Origin: JAKIVR01 sp035933635
Lineage (GTDB): Archaea; Thermoplasmatota; Thermoplasmata; Lutacidiplasmatales; UBA184
Reading direction: 5' to 3'
NCBI GenBank assembly: GCA_035933635.1
Contig: DASYYY010000031.1
Span: 228,636 to 292,635, forward strand
DNA length: 64,000 nucleotides
The number at the start of each line of letters is the position of its first letter. Position 1 is the first letter of the stretch. A model generated the notes under the pieces. It was not told the DNA's origin. It saw nothing but the letters and a program-made list of their open reading frames with translations, and ran no database searches. Made by a program: the position numbers and the translations under genes. Positions 26,303 through 34,253 of the stretch are shown piece by piece.

Positions 26303-26937
26303 CACAGGGGGAGGATCATCAGATCCTCGTCGTAGTAGATGGGTCCGCGCTTGACCGCTCGAGGGATCCGGCCGATCTTCACGAACCCGAGCCGTTCGTA
26401 GAGACGGATGGCCCCGTCGTTGTCGGTGAAGACCGAGAGGCGGATCGCCTCGAAGACGCCCTTCGACCGGCCGATGGCATCCTTCATGAGGGCCGTCCCC
26501 AGGCCGCGACCCCGGTGGTCCTTGTTCACCAAGATCCCCAGGATGCCGATGTGGGCGACCTCGGTCTTGGGGCCTTCGGCCGCTCCCACGGTGCAATTGC
26601 CGACGGCGTGGCCGTCCACCTCGGCGATGCTCACCACCGACCTCCCCTCCAGCTGCCGCCGGAAGGCGCCCGTGAACCAGCTCACCTCCTCGGCCAAACT
26701 CGGCTTACGGTCGAACAGGGTGATACCCAGGAACCGTCCGGCCTCCCGGTCGTCGTAACAGTCGTAGTAGGTCCGGACCAGGTCGTCGAAGTCGCGCCAC
26801 TCCAGCGGGCGGATCCGCACCGTCCCGGGCGGGGCGGTGGTCTTCGGCGGAGCTCGTCCGCCGTCGGTGCGCTTCGTGGCCTTGGGAGTTTGTTCAAGTC
26901 CCCGTCCCACAGACTGCGATTGAACGCTATCCCTCAC
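26302..26937 (-). CDS. GNAT-family N-acetyltransferase
   Basis: Predicted 211 residues. After a 38-residue low-complexity leader the GNAT fold begins at VRIRPLEWRDFDDLV. Motif A, the acetyl-CoA pyrophosphate loop, reads HRGRGLGTALM, preceded by HIGILGILVNKD; motif B ends in TDNDGAIRLYERLGFVKIG. This spacing resembles RimI-like or general amino-acid/protein acetyltransferases. The GTG at 26937 is uncertain, since nearby in-frame GTGs are possible and the end of a decayed TnpB overlaps it. It is immediately upstream of the AMMECR1 gene. Confidence 0.85.
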   Translation of the reverse strand: MRDSVQSQSVGRGLEQTPKATKRTDGGRAPPKTTAPPGTVRIRPLEWRDFDDLVRTYYDCYDDREAGRFLGITLFDRKPSLAEEVSWFTGAFRRQLEGRSVVSIAEVDGHAVGNCTVGAAEGPKTEVAHIGILGILVNKDHRGRGLGTALMKDAIGRSKGVFEAIRLSVFTDNDGAIRLYERLGFVKIGRIPRAVKRGPIYYDEDLMILPL

Positions 26938-27559
26938 TCTCCGTCCGCTCAGCCCGTGTCCCCCTCGCGCTGCGAAAGGGGTAGCGGGGCCTCATTGCCT
27001 CATCGGAGAGGGCGTCGAGTTCAAGTCGAAGACCTCCGAGCGCTGCGGTCTCCCGCAGCGCAGTTCGTGCGACGTTCGCGCCTGCGTTGAGCTGGCGGTC
27101 GAGCCTCCAGCCACAGCTCGCGCAGTGGAACGTCGCCCCCATCCTGCTTCGGGGTCCAGTATACTCCCCACATCTCGGACAGGTGGTGGACGTTCGGAAC
27201 GGGTTGACCCACACGATCGGGACTCCACGCTCGGCGGCCTTGTAGGCGAGCTGCCGGTGGAGCTCGGCGCGGGGCCACGACGAGAGGCGGCGGCGAAGGC
27301 GAGGGGAACGTGGTGAACTCGGGGAGTTCCATCGGGATCCCCTCCCCTGCGTTCGAGCTCGGTACAGAGTGAGGTGCTGGAGGTCGAAAGCGCGGGTTCG
27401 CGCGAACCGGGAGAAGGCGCGGAGGGAGGTCTTCTCAGAGGAGGCGGCTTCGCGGAGGACCTCGTTGACGAGTCGGCGAAAGGTGGCAAGGGTGGAGAGG
27501 ACGGCGGGGGAGAGCGGTCAATCGAGGGGAATGGGAAGGGCCCGGACCACCGACGGCAT
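26927..27559 (-). pseudogene. Decayed, internally deleted IS200/IS605-type TnpB
   Basis: Read from ATG 27559 the frame gives MPSVVRALPIPLD, then an in-frame TGA at 27518-27520, and stays open to 26927 (210 codons against about 370-430 for intact TnpB). The N-terminal segment resembles a TnpB beginning (ATFRRLVNEVLREA); the rest is unmistakable TnpB C-terminus: RRLSSWPRAELHRQLAYKA, VNPFRTSTTCPRCG, a second zinc pair (CASCG) and the RuvC-III end LDRQLNAGAN. The segment that should hold the RuvC-I Asp and RuvC-II Glu appears missing or replaced, so nuclease activity is very unlikely. No TnpA, omega RNA fold or terminal repeat was identified nearby. Confidence 0.78.
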
Positions 27560-27683
27560 GCGCGCGAATGAGGGTGGGGAGGCTAGGAAGTCTCGGGGCG
27601 AGCGAAAAGTGAACGGTGACGGCCCGAGGTATCCCGCAGACGGCGTCTCTCGATAAAATCCCAAATCAGCGCTTCGTCAAGCC

Positions 27684-27689
27684 TTTATA
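27684..27689 (+). promoter_or_regulatory. TATA box of rpl40e (leaderless)
   Basis: TTTATA in the context GCCTTTATAGCG, about 30 bases before ATG 27717; one of the clearest TATA boxes in the window. Confidence 0.7.
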
Positions 27690-27716
27690 GCGAAGGCCGC
27701 GTCCCGCCGCGCTCCC

Positions 27717-27869
27717 ATGCCGTTCCCCGAGGCCGTTAACCGGCTTCTCATGAAGAAAATTTGCATGAACTGCTCGGCCCGCAACCCCCCCAAGGCCGTC
27801 CAGTGCCGCAAGTGCGGCTACCACGGGCTGCGGGTGAAATCCCGCGAACGCTCGGGGAAGACCGCCTGA
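27717..27869 (+). CDS. rpl40e: 50S ribosomal protein L40e
   Basis: Archaeal/eukaryotic ribosomal protein of 50 residues. The sequence FPEAVNRLLMKKICMNC then QCRKCGYHGLR matches archaeal L40e: a C4 zinc ribbon with Cys16-x2-Cys19 and Cys30-x2-Cys33, preceded by the family's FPEA start and followed by a basic tail. ATG 27717 follows a strong TATA box at leaderless spacing. The TGA is at 27867-27869. It marks the boundary between the TnpB remnant and a CADD-type gene with its own promoter. Confidence 0.93.
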   Translation: MPFPEAVNRLLMKKICMNCSARNPPKAVQCRKCGYHGLRVKSRERSGKTA

Positions 27870-27891
27870 GACCCCCGTTCGACGGCAAAGC

Positions 27892-27895
27892 TTTA
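27892..27895 (+). promoter_or_regulatory. TATA core of the CADD-like gene (leaderless)
   Basis: GCTTTAGG with TTTA centred 27-28 bases before ATG 27921. Confidence 0.55.
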
Positions 27896-27920
27896 GGCCG
27901 CCGCCCCGAATTCGCGCGCC

Positions 27921-28577
27921 ATGCCCGGCACCCGTGCGCTGGACCGTGCGATCCGCGAGCGCCACCTCCTCAAGCACCCGTTCTACACCGCCTGGACCAA
28001 GGGCGAGCTCCCCCTGCCCACGCTCCAGCGCTACGCGGGGCAGTACTACCACTTCGAGCGCGCGTTCCCGCAGTACGTCGCGGCCGCCTATGCGCGGATC
28101 CCCGACCCCCGAGGACGACGCGTGTTGCTCGAGAACCTCATCGATGAGGAGGGGCGGGACCCGACCCACCCGGAACTGTGGCTGCAGTTCGCCGAGGGGC
28201 TCGGGGTCCGGCGCGCTGCGGTGACCCGCGGCCGGCCCCTGCCCTCCACCTCCGCCCTCTGCCGGACCTACGAGGAGCTCACCCTGAACGGGTCGGCCCC
28301 GCAGGCGCTCGGCGCGCTCTACGCCTACGAGTCGATCTTCCCGGAAGTGGCCGCCGAGAAGTCCCGCGGCCTGGCCGCCCACTACGGGATCACGGACGCC
28401 GCCGCCCACGAGTTCTTCCGCGTCCACACCGAAGCCGACGTCGCGCACTCCGCCGCCGAGCGCCAACTCCTGGCGCGCGAGATGGCCCGCAACCCCCGGG
28501 CGGCCCGTGCCGCGCTCGCCGCGGTCAACCGCACCGTCACCGGCTGGTGGAAGTTCCTCGACGCCTTTACCGCCTGA
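27921..28577 (+). CDS. CADD-type diiron oxygenase, probable p-aminobenzoate synthase
   Basis: Heme-oxygenase-fold protein of 218 residues matching the CADD/TenA-like group. In Chlamydia CADD makes p-aminobenzoate from its own side chains. All metal ligands line up with a constant offset of five: Glu76, His83, Glu137, His169, Asp173, His176 (CADD Glu81, His88, Glu142, His174, Asp178, His181). The residues implicated as source of the product also align: Tyr22 (CADD Tyr27) and Lys147 (CADD Lys152). A role in folate or methanopterin precursor supply is therefore likely, but the activity is inferred from residues only. Own leaderless promoter. Confidence 0.84.
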   Translation: MPGTRALDRAIRERHLLKHPFYTAWTKGELPLPTLQRYAGQYYHFERAFPQYVAAAYARIPDPRGRRVLLENLIDEEGRDPTHPELWLQFAEGLGVRRAAVTRGRPLPSTSALCRTYEELTLNGSAPQALGALYAYESIFPEVAAEKSRGLAAHYGITDAAAHEFFRVHTEADVAHSAAERQLLAREMARNPRAARAALAAVNRTVTGWWKFLDAFTA

Positions 28578-28587
28578 ACCGGCGGCC

Positions 28588-29364
28588 TCAGTCGCTCCCC
28601 TCGGGACGGGGGAGTGGCGGAGCGGAGCGGATCTCCCGTTGGAGGCGCACCCGTTTGGCGAACAGGAACGTCAGGTTGTGACGGCCGTCCCTCCAGCTCG
28701 ACAGCTTGGGCGGACCCCAGCGCTCCGCGTACCGGATCGGAACCTCCCCGAACCGAAAACCGCGGATCAAGACCTCGAGCTTGACCTCCTCGCTGAGCGG
28801 CATCCCGTCCTGCGTGATCCGAAGGTGTTCCAGGATCGAGCGCCGGAACACCCACATGCCCGACTGGCTGTCGCGCATGCGGTGGCCCGGCACCTCCCGC
28901 AGGTAGCGGTGGTAGGCGACCCGGATCACGTAGTTCAGCCACCAGTTACCGATCCGGTGCTCGGTGGTCATCGAGCGACGGTCCAGCTGCTCGAGACGGT
29001 CGCCCGACAGGAAGTCGAGCTGGTGGTCGATGAGGTATCGCAGCAGCTCCGGGAGGTTCTCGGCGGGGTAGGTCGCGTCCCCGTCCAATGTGGCGATGTA
29101 CTCCCCGGTCGCCGCGGCAAACCCGGTGCGGTAGGCGCGCCCGTACCCCTTCCGCGGCTCGTTGATCACGACGGCACCTCCCGCGCGAGCGTTGGCCGCA
29201 GTGTCGTCGGTGGATTGGCCATCGACGACCAGGATCTCCCAGGTGACCGGGTCGCCCTTGAAGAGCGTCGTGTTGGCCGAGTCCGCCGCCGTGCGGAACG
29301 TCCGCAGGACGTGGCCAATGGACTTCCCCTCGTTCAGTGTGGGGATGACCAACGTCGCGTGCAT
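28588..29364 (-). CDS. Glycosyltransferase family 2 (dolichyl-phosphate sugar synthase-like)
   Basis: Predicted 258 residues with a GT-A fold. VIPTLNEGKSIGHVL begins the nucleotide-sugar domain, EILVVDGQSTDDTAANA follows, the DxD metal motif is in ATLDGDATYP, and GYGRAYRTGF is typical of polyprenyl-phosphate mannose or glucose synthases. No C-terminal GtrA-like membrane helices, so it is the short soluble form. It could supply lipid-linked sugars for N-glycosylation, matching the many sequon-rich surface proteins here. Divergent from archease, with 32 bases between the start codons. Confidence 0.87.
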   Translation of the reverse strand: MHATLVIPTLNEGKSIGHVLRTFRTAADSANTTLFKGDPVTWEILVVDGQSTDDTAANARAGGAVVINEPRKGYGRAYRTGFAAATGEYIATLDGDATYPAENLPELLRYLIDHQLDFLSGDRLEQLDRRSMTTEHRIGNWWLNYVIRVAYHRYLREVPGHRMRDSQSGMWVFRRSILEHLRITQDGMPLSEEVKLEVLIRGFRFGEVPIRYAERWGPPKLSSWRDGRHNLTFLFAKRVRLQREIRSAPPLPRPEGSD

Positions 29365-29396
29365 CGTCGTGGGGTAACGAGAGGGCGCCCCGTCTA

Positions 29397-29852
29397 ATGG
29401 GTCTTACGAAACGGCGGGCGGGCGCGTCGGCGGCGGTCCGGCGGTGGGGAAGCTTCCCCACGACGGCGGATGTGGGGATCTGGGCCCGTGCCGACCGCCC
29501 CGATGCGCTGCTCGAGGCGCTGGGGCTCGGCCTGTTCGCGCTGATGACCGACCTGCGCAAGGTGCGTTCGACCGAGCAGCGGGTCGTTCAGGCCAGCGGC
29601 AGCGACCCCGAGTCGCTCGTGGTGGCATGGCTCGGACAACTCCTGCTGCTGCAACAGACCGAAGGCTGGATCGCCCGGGAACTGGACGTACGGCTCGTCG
29701 GGACGCCACCGACGGCGCTCATCGCGACCGCGCACGGCGAGCCGTTCGATGCGCGGCGACACTCCTCGCGCGCGGAGGTCAAGGCCGTGACCTACCATCG
29801 GATGCGGCTCGACCTAGTGCGGGGCCGAGCGCGGGTGATCGTGGACATCTAG
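29397..29852 (+). CDS. Archease
   Basis: Chaperone-like cofactor that accelerates the RtcB tRNA-splicing ligase, 151 residues. Signature segments are FPTTADVGIWARA near the N-terminus, a central LVVAWLGQLLLL helix, HGEPFDARRHSSRAEVKAVTYH and the terminal IVDI, including the acidic residues (Asp25 and the C-terminal Asp) that bind metal. An N-terminal basic stretch of about 14 residues precedes the domain. RtcB itself is not adjacent. Assignment rests on the strongly conserved TTADVGI and VKAVTYH motifs. Confidence 0.9.
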   Translation: MGLTKRRAGASAAVRRWGSFPTTADVGIWARADRPDALLEALGLGLFALMTDLRKVRSTEQRVVQASGSDPESLVVAWLGQLLLLQQTEGWIARELDVRLVGTPPTALIATAHGEPFDARRHSSRAEVKAVTYHRMRLDLVRGRARVIVDI

Positions 29853-29982
29853 GCGAGGGCCATGCGCGGGCGCCCGTCGTGACGGACCGACCCGTGTGCG
29901 AACCCCCGCCGCCGGCGAATCCCCCCCGCGGCTCGCCCGACCGAAGGCACGGCCGGGCTCTCCCAGGGGCGGCCGTGGAACC

Positions 29983-30969
29983 CTAATGCAATTCGTACAA
30001 CCGGCCGTTCCCTGAACCGGTGACGAACATCACGTTGTTCGCATCGTCGTAGGTCATCCCGAAGGGATCGCTCCCTCCGGGGAATTTGATGGTCTTCACG
30101 ACCGACCCGCCCGAGATGACCGAGACGCTGTTGGAGACGTAGTTCGCCGCGTACATCTCCAGGTGGACGGGAGAGAACGCGATGGAGGTCGGGTACGCGG
30201 GCAAGGTGAGATTGAAGTAGAACGTTCCGGTCCCGAGGATGACCGATACGCCTCCGGGGGATGCATCGTTCACGATGTAGTCGAGATCGGTGTTCGGGTT
30301 GAACGCCGAGAAGTAGGCCCCGGCCGGGATCGAGAACGTCCCGTAGTTGGGGTTCGTCGGGAGCGACGCGTTGAGGATCGTCACCGAGCTGCTCCTCCAG
30401 TTGTCCACGATCATCGTGTCGAAGTAGGGGTCGTAGTTGATCCCGATGGCATTGTACCCCACGGTGATGTTGGGGCCAGAGTACAGCCCGCTGATCTCGG
30501 TGACGTTGGTGGAATAGTAATTCGTCACGAGCATGATCCCATCCCCCGGGTCGAACGCGATCCCCACCGGGCCACTGAATCCGGTGATGGTTCCGATGAG
30601 GCTCGTGCCCCGGAGCGCGTACACGCAGTTCAACGTCGTATCGGTGACGTAGACGAAGTTGTTCTGGGGGTCGAACGCGGCCATGTTGGGAGTGGAGGAG
30701 TTGCCGAAGACGAAGGTATGCACGAGGGTGCAGGTCCCCTTGTACACCTGAATCTCGTTCGAAAAGTAGTCGGGGACGTAGATGTAGTGGTGGACCGGAT
30801 CGTAGGCCGGGTCCGACGGATTGGACCCCGTCGCGCAGCTCTTCGGTGTCGGGACCGTCCCGGAGATCCCCGGAACGAGCAGGACGAGCGCGATCGCCAC
30901 GGCGCCCAAGCCGGCTCCGATGCTCGATATCCTCGCCCCGATTCCCCTCGTCCGGTTCCTACGCGCCAT
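29983..30969 (-). CDS. Secreted or anchored YncE/NHL-like beta-propeller protein
   Basis: Predicted 328 residues. An Arg-rich start and hydrophobic helix (about 17-37) form a signal or anchor, then six or seven repeats of about 42 residues follow with patterns such as AFDPQNNFVYVTD, AFDPGDGIMLVTNYYS, and INYDPYFDTMIVDNW. Each repeat pairs a D-P turn with a VTN or VANY strand, as in YncE-type propellers. Several sequons (NSS, NVT, NIT, NAS, NLT). Codon use is less GC-biased than in core genes, common for surface proteins here. Likely a cell-surface binding or adhesion protein. Confidence 0.72.
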   Translation of the reverse strand: MARRNRTRGIGARISSIGAGLGAVAIALVLLVPGISGTVPTPKSCATGSNPSDPAYDPVHHYIYVPDYFSNEIQVYKGTCTLVHTFVFGNSSTPNMAAFDPQNNFVYVTDTTLNCVYALRGTSLIGTITGFSGPVGIAFDPGDGIMLVTNYYSTNVTEISGLYSGPNITVGYNAIGINYDPYFDTMIVDNWRSSSVTILNASLPTNPNYGTFSIPAGAYFSAFNPNTDLDYIVNDASPGGVSVILGTGTFYFNLTLPAYPTSIAFSPVHLEMYAANYVSNSVSVISGGSVVKTIKFPGGSDPFGMTYDDANNVMFVTGSGNGRLYELH

Positions 30970-31407
30970 GTGAGTTGTTCCCCTCTGAAGAACTGGGAAG
31001 TGATACTACCGAACGGTCGGGCCCGATGCACACCGGTTCGGTCGGTGCCGTAATTGAGTGCACGGCGGCGCGTGCCGAAGGTACATGCGCGCCGGGAGTG
31101 GGCGACTGCCGGGTAATGGCACACGAAGGACGCGGGACCACACCCGGTGGAGGATCTGGCCGAGTGGGTAGATGTCGAACCGCGACCCGTCGCAACATGA
31201 TTCGAGGCCGACGGATCGGCTCGAAGGGTCGAATTCGTCAGTATATTTCAACCTCAGTTGCGCCATTTCCGTCAGGGGGAAATCCGGAGAGTTTTGGGCA
31301 CGGCGACGATCTGCGATCCGGCCGGGAGATGCCGGGCGCGGGAATCTCGGGGAAAATCTGGCTCGATCCGGATCGGACCCCGGAACTTCCCCGGCCGGGC
31401 AAGATGG
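30970..31407. other. Intergenic region, AT-richer than average
   Basis: About 440 bases between two minus-strand genes. A TATATTT stretch near 31242-31248 and a GATACT near 31002-31007 on the minus strand could be promoter elements, the latter about 35 bases before the propeller start, which is preceded by GAGGGG. No ORF with family similarity, tRNA fold or repeat array was seen. Confidence 0.45.
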
Positions 31408-32019
31408 CTACTTTCGGTGCAACAGCACCACGTTCGAGTCGAGCGCACCGGCGTCCGACACCAGCCGCAGCGGGAGGATCGGCCCGCGCGACCACTCCTT
31501 GCCCCCGAAGGCTCGATCGATACTCGCCTCGGTTACGGCGACGAACGGGTCATCGCTGGGGTCCTCGTCCGAAGCCAGGCGACATCCGCGCAACAGGAAG
31601 CTGCGCCCGGGTCGGAGTACCCGCGCGACCTCGGCGGAGTAGCGTGGACGCAACGCTTCGGGAATGTGGTGGAAGCATCCGCGGTCCGACGCAAAGTCGA
31701 TCGACGCCGCTTCGAGAGGGAGCTCCAGGGCGTTGCCCGGCCGCCAGTCGACGAGGACGCCGGCCTGTCGCGCACGTTCCGCGGCGATCTCGAGCGCGGC
31801 CGCGCTGATGTCCACGCCGACCGACCGGTACCCTTGCTGGGCCAGGAACACCGCATCCCTTCCGGCGCCGCACCCGATATCCAGCGTGCGTCCCTTCACC
31901 GGGATCGTCCCGGCGGCGACCAGCGCGATGAGCTCCGGACTCGGCTCGCGGGAGTCCCAGCGACGCAGGTAGTCTCCCCCACGGTACATCTCGTCCCAGA
32001 CATGCGCCTCGCCGCCCAT
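31408..32019 (-). CDS. Class I SAM-dependent methyltransferase
   Basis: Predicted 203 residues. Motif I LDIGCGAGRDAVFLA is near residues 46-60, motif II GVDISAAALEIA near 68-79, then motif III/IV PLEAASIDFASDRGCFHHIP, as in thiopurine/tellurite-resistance-type or general small-molecule methyltransferases. The N-terminal VWDEMYRGGDYLRRWDSREPS resembles that subgroup. No neighbour suggests a substrate: upstream and downstream are intergenic gaps and the serA pair. Only SAM-methyltransferase activity is supported. Confidence 0.86.
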   Translation of the reverse strand: MGGEAHVWDEMYRGGDYLRRWDSREPSPELIALVAAGTIPVKGRTLDIGCGAGRDAVFLAQQGYRSVGVDISAAALEIAAERARQAGVLVDWRPGNALELPLEAASIDFASDRGCFHHIPEALRPRYSAEVARVLRPGRSFLLRGCRLASDEDPSDDPFVAVTEASIDRAFGGKEWSRGPILPLRLVSDAGALDSNVVLLHRK

Positions 32020-32096
32020 CGAATCCTCCCACGCCGCGGGGACGGACGAACGCTACGCTACGGATGAGCGCGCCGGCACGGTCGTTCGGACCGAGC

Positions 32097-33239
32097 CTAG
32101 GCCGCTGGCATCCGCACGCCGATGGCCGTGAGGCTGGCGCCGGGCTTGTCGAGACGGCCCGCCTTGGCCAGGATGCGCTCGAGCCCGGCGTAGGTGATCA
32201 GCAGGTCCGACCAGTTCGCGATCCCCATGTGCCCGAGCCGGAAGATCTTGCCGGCGAGTTGACCCTGCCCGCCCTGCAGGAGCACATTGTAGCGGTTCTG
32301 GAGCACCTTACGCACCGCGGCGTCGTCGAGCCCGGTCGGATTCTTCAGTGCGGTGACCGTGTCCGACGCGTAGCGTGGATCGGGGAACAGCTCGAGCCCC
32401 AACGCTTCGGCGGCCGCACGCGCGGCGGCGGCCAGATCGTGGGTCCGCCGCAGCCGCTCGTCGAGCCCTTCCTCCTTGAGGAGGACGAGCGCCTCGCGCA
32501 ACGCCAAGAACAGCGGCACGGCCGGTGTCCAGGGCGTATCGTTCTTCTGGAAGGACTTCAGATGCTCGGCGAGGTCGAGATAGAACGTCCCGGAGCGCAG
32601 TTCTCCGACGGCGCGCTCGGACAGATGGACCATGGCCAGGCCGGCGGGTGCGGCGAGGCCCTTCTGGCTGCCCGCCACGAGCGCGTCGATCCCCCACTCC
32701 TGGATCGGGGTCGGAACGCCCGCCACCGCGCTGATCCCGTCGACCAGGAAGAGCGCACCGGATTTCTTGATGGCCGGGGCGATCTTCGAGAGGTCGTTGC
32801 AGAGGCCGACGCTCGTCTCGTTGTAGACCGTGCACACCGCCCGGACCGGACCCTTCTCGAGCTCCCGGAGGAGCTCCTCGTGGGGGAAGTGCTGTCCCCA
32901 CGGCGCAGTGAGCGTGGTGACCCGGTCGCAATACCGGCGCGCGATCTTGTCGGAGCGCTCGCCGAAGTTGCCGTTCGACAGGACGATGGTCTTGTCGTCC
33001 TTGCGCAGCAGCGAAGAGTACATCGCCTCCAACCCGGAGGTCCCACTCCCGGACAGCACCGCCTGCGCGCCGGCGGTACCGAACATCACCGGCAGCAGGT
33101 CGCGGATCTCCGCCATGATACCGTGGAAGTAGTCGCCGCGGTGGTTGAGCGAGGACATGCTCATCGCGCGGAGCACGCGCGGATGGATGCGGACCGGCCC
33201 GGCGATGAGGAACGTCGCGGTCTCGGGATCGAACGTCAT
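32097..33239 (-). CDS. Class V aminotransferase (serine/alanine-glyoxylate or phosphoserine type)
   Basis: PLP enzyme of 380 residues. GSGTSGLEAMYSSLL forms the phosphate cup, LVDGISAVAGVP holds the Asp that contacts the PLP ring, and GSQKGLAAP carries the Schiff-base Lys193. It resembles the SerC-like/serine-pyruvate group of archaea. Its ATG overlaps the serA stop (ATGA), and a dehydrogenase plus class V aminotransferase pair is the usual archaeal route from 3-phosphoglycerate to phosphoserine. The gene is therefore probably a phosphoserine aminotransferase, though alanine-glyoxylate activity cannot be excluded. An open frame extending to 34118 is a serA shadow. Confidence 0.88.
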   Translation of the reverse strand: MTFDPETATFLIAGPVRIHPRVLRAMSMSSLNHRGDYFHGIMAEIRDLLPVMFGTAGAQAVLSGSGTSGLEAMYSSLLRKDDKTIVLSNGNFGERSDKIARRYCDRVTTLTAPWGQHFPHEELLRELEKGPVRAVCTVYNETSVGLCNDLSKIAPAIKKSGALFLVDGISAVAGVPTPIQEWGIDALVAGSQKGLAAPAGLAMVHLSERAVGELRSGTFYLDLAEHLKSFQKNDTPWTPAVPLFLALREALVLLKEEGLDERLRRTHDLAAAARAAAEALGLELFPDPRYASDTVTALKNPTGLDDAAVRKVLQNRYNVLLQGGQGQLAGKIFRLGHMGIANWSDLLITYAGLERILAKAGRLDKPGASLTAIGVRMPAA

Positions 33240-34195
33240 GGAACGGGAGCCACCTCGCGATTGACCTGGAACCGGAGCGGCTCGCGGCGGAGCGCCCGGA
33301 GCATCTCCTCGACGACCTGGGCCCCCGCGCGCGACTGCGCTTCGTGGGTGGAGGCGCCGAGATGGGGCGTCGGGATCACGCGGGGGTTCGACAGCAGCTC
33401 CTGGCGGGTCGGCGGCTCGACCTCGAAGACATCGAGCGCGGCGCCCGCCAGCTGCTCGGATCGGAGCGCCTCGACCAGGGCGACCTCGTCGACCAGCGCG
33501 CCCCGCGCGACGTTGACGAGGAACGATCCGCGACGCATGCGCGCGAGCTGCGGTGCGGAGATCAGGTGGTGGTTCTCCGGGGTGAGCGCCGCGTGGATGG
33601 AGAGGAGGTCGCAAGCGCCCAGGAGTTCGTCCAGGGTGCGCAGGGGAGTGCCGTCGTCGGGGGTTCCGGTGAGGAGAGGGTCGTAGGCGACCGTACGCAT
33701 CCCGAACGCCCGTGCACGGCGCGCCACCTCGCGTGCGATCCGACCGTACCCGATGAATCCGATCGTCCGGCCCTCGAGCTCGTGGCCGTGGGTGCCTCGC
33801 TTCCAGCTCCCGGCCCGCGTCTCGACGATGGGACCGACCAGGTCCCGCACCAGCAGCAGGTAGAGCGCGAGTGTCAGCTCGGCCACGCTCGTGGTGGCGG
33901 CCGTGGGAGCGTTGACGACCTGGATCCCCCGCGCGGTCGCAGCGGCCATGTCGACGTTGTCCACCCCCACGCCCGCGCGCGCGACGATCCTCAGCCGCGG
34001 GGCCTTGGCCAGGAGGTCGGCGGTGACCTTGGTCCGGCTGCGGACGATCAATCCCCAAGCGGCGGGAAGCTCGGTCTCCAGCTTCGCCGGCGCGCCGGAG
34101 AGGTCGAGGACGCGACACTCCCCCCGCTGCAACGTCTGGATCGCCTCGGCGTCGATGGCGTCGGCGATCACGACGAGCGGCCGGTCGTCGGACAC
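33236..34195 (-). CDS. serA: D-3-phosphoglycerate dehydrogenase, short form
   Basis: NAD-dependent 2-hydroxyacid dehydrogenase opening the serine pathway, 319 residues. VARAGVGVDNVD (about 71-82) is the substrate-binding signature, the NAD loop GFIGYGRIA is near 147-155, and the catalytic Arg-Glu-His triad lies in NVARGALVDE, DVFEVEP and TPHLGAST. There is no C-terminal ACT or ASB domain, so serine feedback through ACT is not expected. GTG 34195 gives a normal N-terminus; the frame upstream is not conserved-looking. Co-translated with the aminotransferase. Confidence 0.9.
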   Translation of the reverse strand: MSDDRPLVVIADAIDAEAIQTLQRGECRVLDLSGAPAKLETELPAAWGLIVRSRTKVTADLLAKAPRLRIVARAGVGVDNVDMAAATARGIQVVNAPTAATTSVAELTLALYLLLVRDLVGPIVETRAGSWKRGTHGHELEGRTIGFIGYGRIAREVARRARAFGMRTVAYDPLLTGTPDDGTPLRTLDELLGACDLLSIHAALTPENHHLISAPQLARMRRGSFLVNVARGALVDEVALVEALRSEQLAGAALDVFEVEPPTRQELLSNPRVIPTPHLGASTHEAQSRAGAQVVEEMLRALRREPLRFQVNREVAPVP

Positions 34196-34253
34196 GGCGC
34201 GCCGACCGGGGGCGTGCTGAAAACGGTATGCCCGCGAACGTGCCGGAGCGCGC

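Noticed and set aside
26927..27559. Selenocysteine or readthrough explanation for the TnpB TGA
   Set aside because: No selenocysteine context was seen and the protein also lacks most of its catalytic core, so simple decay is the better reading.
32097..34118. A 673-codon form of the aminotransferase
   Set aside because: The extra N-terminal 290 residues are the serA gene in another frame; the family start is at 33239, overlapping the serA stop.
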